Source: Fibrobacteraceae bacterium (GTDB lineage Bacteria; Fibrobacterota; Fibrobacteria; Fibrobacterales; Fibrobacteraceae). Taken from it: a stretch of DNA of 7,531 nt. The DNA is taken from NCBI GenBank assembly GCA_023231365.1, contig JALNVO010000135.1, forward strand, positions 1-7,531, read 5' to 3'. Positions 1 to 5,977 of the stretch are shown one piece after another. Both the position numbers and the translations under genes were made by a program. The notes under the pieces are model-generated. The model was not told the DNA's origin. It made no database searches and saw only the letters and a program-made list of their open reading frames with translations. Within the stretch, counting starts at the first letter, position 1. Each line of letters begins with the position of its first letter.

Positions 1-2091
1 GGCATTTGCAATGAAGGAATCTGGAATGATGGAAACCTCGATTGCAAGGTCGAGGTGAATAATTTTAAGGGTAAAGCTCTCGGCTTTCTTTACTCTATTG
101 TTTTCTTGGTTGCTTCGCCGGACCGCGATACGGCGCTCAAGGTGAATCTTCCTTTGTATGTGCTGAGCTTGATAGCTTTCTTCCTTGCCCTTTCCATCTG
201 GTTCAAAAATGATTGGTTGGCTTTGGCGGCAACTGCGTTCTTGGGCGGTATGCCCATTTATTTGCTGCAGGCGCGCTCTGCTTCTACGGAAGTCCTGTAT
301 ATAGCTCTCCTCGCTTTGATTATGGCTTGGTATGCCTTGGTCCCTCCGAAAGATGTAAACTGGAAACATTTCTGGATTACAGTTCCTTTACTCGGACTTT
401 TCGCTCAAACGCGGCAGGAAACCATTTTTGCCTTTATTCCGTTTGCCTTGTATTATTACCGCTATTTTTTGGAAAAAGTCTATCGGTTGCCGTTATTTTC
501 TTTGGCCGTAATTTTTGTCAGCTGGCCGTCTGTGAATACGATGGCTGCATATCGGGGTTATGATTTCCAGGGTGGATCTCACGCTGCGCATTCTCTCGAT
601 AACTTGATATTCAATTTCAAATCCAATTTGAGTGTGATGCTCAATATGGAAGAGGATCCGTCTTTTGGCGGTATTTTGAAAAATCCGTTCTATACGTCTT
701 TTACCATTATTCTTCTTGCTGCGACTGCTTGGCTGCTTTTCCGCTTGATCACCAACCGCAAATATGTGCGTGGTTTTATTCTGGGGATTCTTTTCTGTAT
801 TCAGATATTTGTAATCCTTTTAAATGTTTCGGGTACTTTTGATATAGATATCAATCAGCGCTATGTGCTTGTGGCTCTTCCTTTGTTTGCAATTATTATG
901 GCGCTTGGAATCAAGGATTTCTTGCAAACTTATTTTGTAACGGAAAAACGCGCAGCTTTGATTACGGTGGTTCTTGCAGCACTCCTTTCTGTAGGGCTTG
1001 CTGTCTATCATGAGGCTAGTTTTGCTTCCAATATGCTCTACTATAGGAATAAGCTTCTTGGTGAAGAGCATTACCTCAATACTTATCTAAAACAATTTCC
1101 GAAAAATTCCATATTTATCTATTCGCGTCCGTGGCAGATGCTAGCTTCCGGGCATTCCAGTTTCAGCGAGCGCACCTTTATGGGCTGGACGACAGACGAT
1201 TTTGCGAAATGGTTCAATGTGAGTGGTGGCAATATCTATCTCGTGCGCGGGCAAGACGGCTATGGCAACGTGGACCGTAATTCCCGCGTAGTTGGCTTTA
1301 AGACGACGGATCAGATTCAGTCCATCCTCGATGGTTACCGCGTTGAAAAGATCCTTGTTGAAAATAGGCTCTTCGGCTATCCGCTAACAGTTCATAAGAT
1401 TCTTTCTAAACGAGGTGTGTCTCTTTATGCGCAAGGGCTCTCTGTGGGAAACTTGGAAAAAAATCAATTTGTGCTAAAAAAGAATTTCCCGGAATCGGTT
1501 GCTTATGATGTGTTTTTAGGTGATTCCTTGCTCGCGCATCAATCATTCGATGCGAAATTGGATACATTCCCTATTGAAACTAGTTTGCCGGGGCTTTCAC
1601 GGTTTCAGTTTGCTTTTTATGTTCCAGACGATACCGTACGCGTTGTCCGGGATGTATTTACAGAAAATTCCACAGTTCTTCTTTTGTCTGCATATCCTAT
1701 GGCTTCTGCATCCCAGGGCTGGGGAGATCCACAGATAAATGAAAGCGTGGAACATCACACTCTTCAAGTCGGTGGTGAAGCGTATCGCTTTGGCATAGGC
1801 TCTCACGCGCCATCGGTAATAACCTTTGATTTGAATGCTTCTTATGTGATGCTTAATGCTGTTGTCGGGTTGGATGAAGAAAGCGCCTGTGGTGATGGCG
1901 CTGATTTTTCAGTGAAGGCCGATGGCAAGGAAGTGTGGCATTCCAAATGGCTCTATTCTGGAGATGCGGAAAAAGTGTCCGTAAAAATTTCTGGAGCTCG
2001 CCGATTGGAATTGTTGGCCGGTGAAGGCGGAAATAAGGACTGTGATCACGCGGACTGGGCTGATATCTGGTTGTCGGGCGGCGCTAAATGA
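1..2091 (+). CDS. Polytopic membrane glycosyltransferase (GT-C type) with C-terminal NPCBM-like domain, 5' partial
   Basis: The reading frame is open to the first base. A GTG at 55 could serve as a start, but it has no good ribosome binding site and the residues before it read as normal protein, so I treat the gene as truncated by the window edge; 696 residues are visible. Hydrophobic segments lie at about residues 25-40, 48-67, 71-89, 95-113, 123-153, 163-177, 230-249, 257-275, 288-303 and 318-337, followed by a soluble region. This resembles lipid-linked-sugar glycosyltransferases of the GT39/GT83 type, which act at the outer face of the inner membrane. The usual catalytic acidic loop would lie in the missing N-terminus. 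Residues about 560-696 match the NPCBM carbohydrate-binding pattern: GIGSHAPS (598-605), VGLDEE (622-627) and DHADWAD (682-688). The gene overlaps the next glycosyltransferase by ATGA. The acceptor and the sugar are unknown. The family call is firm for the NPCBM tail and moderate for the transferase. Confidence 0.8.
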   Translation, partial: GICNEGIWNDGNLDCKVEVNNFKGKALGFLYSIVFLVASPDRDTALKVNLPLYVLSLIAFFLALSIWFKNDWLALAATAFLGGMPIYLLQARSASTEVLYIALLALIMAWYALVPPKDVNWKHFWITVPLLGLFAQTRQETIFAFIPFALYYYRYFLEKVYRLPLFSLAVIFVSWPSVNTMAAYRGYDFQGGSHAAHSLDNLIFNFKSNLSVMLNMEEDPSFGGILKNPFYTSFTIILLAATAWLLFRLITNRKYVRGFILGILFCIQIFVILLNVSGTFDIDINQRYVLVALPLFAIIMALGIKDFLQTYFVTEKRAALITVVLAALLSVGLAVYHEASFASNMLYYRNKLLGEEHYLNTYLKQFPKNSIFIYSRPWQMLASGHSSFSERTFMGWTTDDFAKWFNVSGGNIYLVRGQDGYGNVDRNSRVVGFKTTDQIQSILDGYRVEKILVENRLFGYPLTVHKILSKRGVSLYAQGLSVGNLEKNQFVLKKNFPESVAYDVFLGDSLLAHQSFDAKLDTFPIETSLPGLSRFQFAFYVPDDTVRVVRDVFTENSTVLLLSAYPMASASQGWGDPQINESVEHHTLQVGGEAYRFGIGSHAPSVITFDLNASYVMLNAVVGLDEESACGDGADFSVKADGKEVWHSKWLYSGDAEKVSVKISGARRLELLAGEGGNKDCDHADWADIWLSGGAK

Positions 2092-3158
2092 GAGTTCTCG
2101 TAGCTCCTCTGGATTGGGGGCTTGGGCATGCGACTCGTTCTATTCCCGTTATACGCGCTTTTTTAAATCGCGGGTATGCAGTGGACTTGGCTGTTTCCGG
2201 CAGACAGGCTGCCTTGTTCCGCGGGGAATTTCCACAACTTACGCAGATTGAAATTCCGGGTTATTCTATTCGCTATCCCGAACGCGGTTTCGAAATGCCT
2301 TTTTGGCTTTTGAAAAATTATGGGCGAATTGCGAATGTCATTAGCGAAGAGCATGACATCGCGGAAAAGCTTGTCGCGGACCGCGGTTATGATGTCCTTT
2401 TCTCCGATAACCGCTTTGGCTTTTATTCCAAAAAGGCAAAGAGTGTTTATATGACGCATCAGGCCCGGATTGCCTTTCCTCGGCCTTTCAGTTTGGTTGA
2501 AAATATTGGCATCGCTTGGCATAGGAGCCAGATGAAGCATTTTGACCGGGTTTGGATTCCCGATTTCCCAGAGTACCCAGGAATGGCGGGAAAGCTTTCG
2601 CATTTGGACCGCAATTCTGATTTTGACTATGTCGGGCTTCTTTCCCGATTTGAATTGACGGAACCCGGATCTTTAGATTCTAAAAAGTATGAATTTATGG
2701 CGATCCTTTCAGGACCGGAACCGATGCGGACTTCTTTTGAAAAGAAAGTTCTTGTTGCTTTATCTAAAATTTCGGGAGAACACATAGTCCTTTTGGGACG
2801 CCCGGGATCTATGGATTTGCCTCAAGCTCCGCAGAACGTGAAGCTTTTTAACCATTTGGAATCGAAGGATTTTGCAGAAGTGGCAAAAAAATCGCGGGTG
2901 ATCATTTCTCGCCCGGGTTATAGTACCGTGATGGATATGGCTGCCTTGGGCGTTTCCTCTGTTTTTGTGCCGACTCCGGGACAGACGGAACAGGAATATT
3001 TAGGTAAGGCTTTGTTCCGCATAAATGAAGCGGGACTCATTTTGCAGAAAGATTTGGACAGCGATTCTCTAAGTAAAATGGCAAAAGAAATTCGCCGTAT
3101 TCATTTGCCAGAGAGTGCTGAAAATTTACTTTCTCTTGCTATGGATAAACTAACATAA
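2088..3158 (+). CDS. MurG-fold (GT-B) glycosyltransferase of the GLGHATR type
   Basis: This 356-residue soluble protein has the two-domain layout of GT-B nucleotide-sugar transferases. The N-terminal domain opens with a beta strand and the glycine loop GLGHATR (residues 11-17), comparable to the loop of MurG and family 28 enzymes, and has a second conserved-looking patch SDNRFG (106-111). The C-terminal donor-binding half carries LSGPEP (207-212), ISRPGYST (273-280) and PTPGQTEQEYLG (295-306), the places where MurG-like enzymes hold the UDP-sugar. It is not MurG itself: the motifs differ and no division or peptidoglycan genes adjoin it. The ATG sits inside the upstream stop (ATGA) without a clear ribosome binding site, which suggests translational coupling to the membrane transferase. 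A joint role in surface glycan or glycolipid assembly is inferred; sugar and acceptor cannot be told. Confidence 0.8.
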   Translation: MRVLVAPLDWGLGHATRSIPVIRAFLNRGYAVDLAVSGRQAALFRGEFPQLTQIEIPGYSIRYPERGFEMPFWLLKNYGRIANVISEEHDIAEKLVADRGYDVLFSDNRFGFYSKKAKSVYMTHQARIAFPRPFSLVENIGIAWHRSQMKHFDRVWIPDFPEYPGMAGKLSHLDRNSDFDYVGLLSRFELTEPGSLDSKKYEFMAILSGPEPMRTSFEKKVLVALSKISGEHIVLLGRPGSMDLPQAPQNVKLFNHLESKDFAEVAKKSRVIISRPGYSTVMDMAALGVSSVFVPTPGQTEQEYLGKALFRINEAGLILQKDLDSDSLSKMAKEIRRIHLPESAENLLSLAMDKLT

Positions 3159-3170
3159 AGGAAATTTCCA
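3159..3170 (+). promoter_or_regulatory. Ribosome binding site supporting a TTG start
   Basis: The 12-nt gap after the stop at 3156-3158 contains the purine run AAAGGAAA (about 3157-3164), at suitable distance from the TTG at 3171. No ATG or GTG offers a better start nearby, so this site decides the start. It is the clearest Shine-Dalgarno-like element in the window; the other starts seem to rely on overlap with the preceding gene. Confidence 0.6.
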
Positions 3171-3878
3171 TTGAAAAAGTTTGTCGTTGCTTTTCCGTTA
3201 GAATGCTCTGCTCAACAGGCTCCTCTTTTCATAGAGGAAAAATTAAAAGTCAAAGTTTCCTTGTCATCCAAAAATTCTGTGATTGTGCCTGGCTGTCCTA
3301 TATTTTTTACGCCAGTTATCCAGGGGCCGTTTGCAGGAATGGATTCTCTTTTTGCGGAACATTCTCCGCTATCTCCGGTTGAAGCAAAGGCTATCTCCAA
3401 TCACGGCTCTATTTTCTTTTTACAGTTTTTAGCAAAGATTCCAGAAGAATTTGAAGCCTTTCTAGATGTGGCGAAAACCATTGTTGAATCGGGAGCTCTC
3501 GGCGTCTATGTAGAGTCTTCCGGTTGCGCATGGAGCGCAAAAACTTTTTTGGAGCTTATCGCAGGCGATGTGCCGATGGAAGCTTTTCTCAATTTTGTGG
3601 AAACCAAGGATTCTCTGTTTACATTAGGTCTAGAGCCGTTTGGTGTGCCGGATCTTTGCGTCTTGCTTGCTTCTGCAGATAAGGATGCTCTCCGCGACCT
3701 CCTCACTGCTGCTGCGGATTCTATTTATTCAGAAGGGATCGATTTTGCCTCTGGAGCAAAATGGATGGATGATAATGGGAAAACCTTTGAATTCCGCAAA
3801 GAATCAAAAATGCCCTATGCCAAGGGCTCTCCGGAGCTCAATTCTTTGGGCTATGTGCACTTGATTAGCCGGAGTTAA
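3171..3878 (+). CDS. Uncharacterised 235-residue protein, possibly DUF4261-like
   Basis: The TTG start is chosen for the strong ribosome binding site just upstream. The protein has no signal peptide and no membrane segment and looks like a compact cytoplasmic alpha/beta protein. The most distinctive stretches are GALGVYVESSGCAWS (residues 108-122) and TLGLEPFGVPDL (151-162), followed by a helix-rich part and a short charged tail. The first of these reminds me of bacterial DUF4261-type proteins of unknown function, but I hold that link weakly. No catalytic triad, metal site or nucleotide-binding loop is evident. It lies 12 nt downstream of the GT-B glycosyltransferase on the same strand and is probably its operon partner, though nothing in the protein itself suggests glycan work. 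The frame stays open for another 50 codons after its TAA stop (see the spacer entry). Confidence 0.7.
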   Translation: MKKFVVAFPLECSAQQAPLFIEEKLKVKVSLSSKNSVIVPGCPIFFTPVIQGPFAGMDSLFAEHSPLSPVEAKAISNHGSIFFLQFLAKIPEEFEAFLDVAKTIVESGALGVYVESSGCAWSAKTFLELIAGDVPMEAFLNFVETKDSLFTLGLEPFGVPDLCVLLASADKDALRDLLTAAADSIYSEGIDFASGAKWMDDNGKTFEFRKESKMPYAKGSPELNSLGYVHLISRS

Positions 3879-4035
3879 AGCGTCTGCAGTCATCTGCCCG
3901 CGGAATCTGCTGAAATTGATTTAGAGCCCAAGAGAGATAATAATTCCGATTCTTCAAGTATCGATGTCGATAGTTCTGCTATATACCAACAGCAAAGTAG
4001 CAGGTATGCCGTTTGCTGTGTAAAGGATTAAGTTA
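3879..4035. other. Convergent intergenic spacer with in-frame post-stop extension
   Basis: This 157-nt stretch separates the two converging gene blocks. In the frame of the upstream gene it runs 50 sense codons after the TAA (3876-3878) to another TAA at 4029-4031. The conceptual peptide is rich in Ser, Asp and Gln, with a segment NNSDSSSIDVDSS. That frame has no ATG, GTG or TTG, so it cannot be an independent gene with a standard start. I see no strong intrinsic terminator (GC-rich hairpin plus T run) for either strand. Confidence 0.5.
3983..4019. repeat. Interleaved inverted repeats, possible terminator or pseudoknot
   Basis: ACAGCAAA (3989-3996) is perfectly complementary to TTTGCTGT (4012-4019), an 8-bp stem around a 15-nt loop. 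A second pair, ATACC (3983-3987) and GGTAT (4003-4007), interleaves with it, giving the order of an H-type pseudoknot (5 bp plus 8 bp). On the - strand it begins 17 nt after the amidohydrolase stop. On the + strand it is followed by AT-rich but not T-run sequence. It may help end transcription in both directions or may be chance. Confidence 0.3.
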
Positions 4036-4755
4036 TTATAAATTATTCAAAGGAAGTGTACTTGCGAGCAGCTTGGCTACAGTTTCTTTGTTTGCCTTGC
4101 TCAGCCAGTCTTGGTTCATTTCCACTTCAAAGCCGATGTAGTTTTTAGAATAGCGTTTGCGGAGGGCTGTTGCATGGCCGTCTGTTTTTCCCAAATAGGG
4201 ATAATTGAATCGCACGCGAATTTGAGGGTCGGCTTTGTTTATTCGCTGCTTCCATTCCTTGGCAAATTTTACTTCGCTTGTCCGCGCGGGATCATAGAGA
4301 ATTCCCAAGTCCGCATTTCGCACGGCTCCGTTTAGTTTGTTTGTAAAACTGTGAATGGAAAGATGCACGGCGGTGGCATTGTTACTTGTCTTAAATGTAG
4401 AATCCAGTTCTTGGAGCATTGCCTCGCGGTATTTAGAAAAATACACTTCAAGTTCGCTTTTCTCGGCTTCTGTCGCATTTTCCGTAAATTTAGAATAGCG
4501 CGAATGCCGGTTGCTGTTGCGGTTCAGGTCGATGGAGAGCCGTGTCAAAGAACCTTTCTGGACAAAAGCGGGGGAGAGTTCTTTCTCGAGAAATGCAAGA
4601 ACGTCTGCGGCTCCGATATCGAAACCGTGGTGCGTTTGGAGCAGTTCTCTAGCCTTTTTGCTTGAAAAATATTTCTTGAGCATTGCGGGCACGGCGTTCG
4701 ACGCGTGTTCGCAGGAGAGAAATACCTGAAAAGGCTTTTTAGAGGTAGAGCTCAT
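4036..4755 (-). CDS. N-formylglutamate amidohydrolase-like hydrolase (FGase family)
   Basis: This is a 239-residue protein if the ATG at 4755 is used. A TTG at 4797 in the same frame would add 14 low-complexity Ser/Asn-rich residues and lengthen the overlap with the upstream gene from 17 to 59 nt, so I prefer the ATG. The family signature is plain: SCEHASNAVP (14-23) with His17, HHGFDIGAAD (42-51), SIDLNR (74-79), HLSIHS (121-126), NYPYLGKTDGHA (174-185) and a terminal FEVEMNQ (199-205). The histidines and acidic residues are those expected for a zinc-dependent amide hydrolase fold. No histidine-degradation genes adjoin it, so hydrolysis of free N-formylglutamate is unlikely. The context (two amide ligases) suggests it cleaves an amide or acyl group from a related peptide-like compound. 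It is the last gene of the operon and is probably translated by coupling. Confidence 0.85.
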   Translation of the reverse strand: MSSTSKKPFQVFLSCEHASNAVPAMLKKYFSSKKARELLQTHHGFDIGAADVLAFLEKELSPAFVQKGSLTRLSIDLNRNSNRHSRYSKFTENATEAEKSELEVYFSKYREAMLQELDSTFKTSNNATAVHLSIHSFTNKLNGAVRNADLGILYDPARTSEVKFAKEWKQRINKADPQIRVRFNYPYLGKTDGHATALRKRYSKNYIGFEVEMNQDWLSKANKETVAKLLASTLPLNNL

Positions 4756-5977
4756 TTTGTGCGAGACACTTGGCGAGTTTGCCGTATTCGCGGACAAGGC
4801 TTTCGTGGCTGGGCGTGTTGCCTAGTTGGCGCACAAGAGCACTGGAAAGCGTTCCGCGATCTAGCATTTTTTCTAGAAGCGTTGCAGAGGTCTTTGTCAT
4901 TTGCGGGCGGACTCTGCTGAAGAGGTACTGTAAAAGATCCTTTGCCGAAGCGGAATTTTTAGCATAGCCAAAGGCGGCGAGATACTTTTTGGAAGAAATT
5001 TCTGCGTTTTCTGCGTCCTTGACGGTTGCGAAAAGAATTTTTTTCAGTTCATCTGTTGTAAATGATTTTTGCTCGGCAAGTGTTGCTCCGCATTTCGTTG
5101 TGAGGAAGCGAAGCAAGGCTATTTCGAATTCAGCGATGGCGATATCTGCTGCAGGGCATTCCTGAATGTCAACTAAGCGGATCTCAATTGCTCCGCGGTC
5201 AAATCGGGCTATGGCTCCACGGCTGTTGAGAAAAAAGTGGTTGAGCAATTTTTTTGTATCGTATGGAGCAATATCTTTTTCAATGCGGTCAAATATTACT
5301 TTGTTATAATCCGATTCGGTAAAGACTGGCTCGGGAATGATGTCGCCGGCGATGCTTGAAATTTTTTCTTGATTGTGCCGATATGTTTCGATCCGTGCGT
5401 CCTTATAACCCGTATATTTGGAGTCGAGATAAGGACTGGATGCGGCAAGGGCTGGAATAAGCGGCAAAAGCAAACGAACCGCTGCATGAAGGATTCCGAA
5501 TTCTTCATCTCCATTGAAGGACAGATTCAAATGCGTGGATTGCAAGTTGGCCCAGCCGTGCCCGCGGCAATTGAAAATACGATTATATGTTTCGTAAATT
5601 TCATTGTATTCGTAGGGCCATAGTTTTGTTTCCGTAAGTGGATCCATAAATGGATGGGCTGCAGAGGGGAGCAGTTCGGCTTCAATTTTAGCGAGCTTTT
5701 CGTTGGCAGATTCAATTTCTTGGTGAAATAAATCGCTCCAGCCATCGAAAGACTCGGCGGGTTCTGCACATTTGATTTCTAGCACATGGGAGACTAATTC
5801 ATTGGACAGCCCGACTGGCCCGTGTTCTATTTCGGATAGGTTTTCACCATTTTCATCTTTGCCAAGGACGATGTCTACTCGAGGTACGACATTACGGGTG
5901 GCTTTGGACACGATCATATATTCGAGTTCAATGCCGAAGCGTTCAAAGAGGTGCCAACTGGGTTTCTTTTCTGTCAT
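4739..5977 (-). CDS. GCS2-family carboxylate-amine ligase (glutamate-cysteine ligase-like)
   Basis: This 412-residue protein shows the glutamine-synthetase-like fold of the GCS2 family, which activates a carboxylate with ATP and joins it to an amine. Visible marks are FGIELEYMIV (residues 14-23, with the metal-binding Glu17 and Glu19), SNELVSHVLEIK (58-69), HPFMDP (108-113), RGHGWANLQSTHLNL (138-152) with the conserved histidines, and RGAIARFDRGAIEIRLVD (253-270). These cover the expected metal and substrate positions, so the enzyme looks intact. Its length fits stand-alone family members. The substrate need not be glutamate plus cysteine: the family also includes ligases with other partners. 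Its ATG overlaps the TGA of the RimK-like gene (ATGA), and its 3' end overlaps the amidohydrolase gene. It is likely cytoplasmic and probably works in sequence with the ATP-grasp ligase on one product. Confidence 0.88.
   Translation of the reverse strand: MTEKKPSWHLFERFGIELEYMIVSKATRNVVPRVDIVLGKDENGENLSEIEHGPVGLSNELVSHVLEIKCAEPAESFDGWSDLFHQEIESANEKLAKIEAELLPSAAHPFMDPLTETKLWPYEYNEIYETYNRIFNCRGHGWANLQSTHLNLSFNGDEEFGILHAAVRLLLPLIPALAASSPYLDSKYTGYKDARIETYRHNQEKISSIAGDIIPEPVFTESDYNKVIFDRIEKDIAPYDTKKLLNHFFLNSRGAIARFDRGAIEIRLVDIQECPAADIAIAEFEIALLRFLTTKCGATLAEQKSFTTDELKKILFATVKDAENAEISSKKYLAAFGYAKNSASAKDLLQYLFSRVRPQMTKTSATLLEKMLDRGTLSSALVRQLGNTPSHESLVREYGKLAKCLAQNELYL

Noticed and set aside
55..57. 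GTG as the true start of the first gene
   Set aside because: The frame is open upstream to base 1, no good ribosome binding site precedes the GTG, and a GT-C protein should have further N-terminal membrane and catalytic parts.
213..563. 116-codon + strand frame inside the membrane glycosyltransferase
   Set aside because: Overlaps the transmembrane coding region in another frame; its hydrophobic and Cys-rich content is a by-product of the T-rich codons there.
2163..2603. 146-codon - strand open frame opposite the GT-B glycosyltransferase
   Set aside because: Antisense to a gene with clear motifs, and its peptide looks like random composition; a shadow.
3849..3870. GGCTA/TAGCC hairpin near the end of the 235-residue protein as a terminator
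   Set aside because: It is a five-base stem with a 12-nt loop inside coding sequence and without a following T run.
4351..4665. 104-codon + strand frame opposite the amidohydrolase
   Set aside because: Antisense to the FGase-family motifs, with no ribosome binding site of note.
4739..5977. Calling the GCS2 gene gshA
   Set aside because: The GCS2 family covers several carboxylate-amine ligases and there is no glutathione synthetase of standard type next to it, so a glutathione role is not supported.
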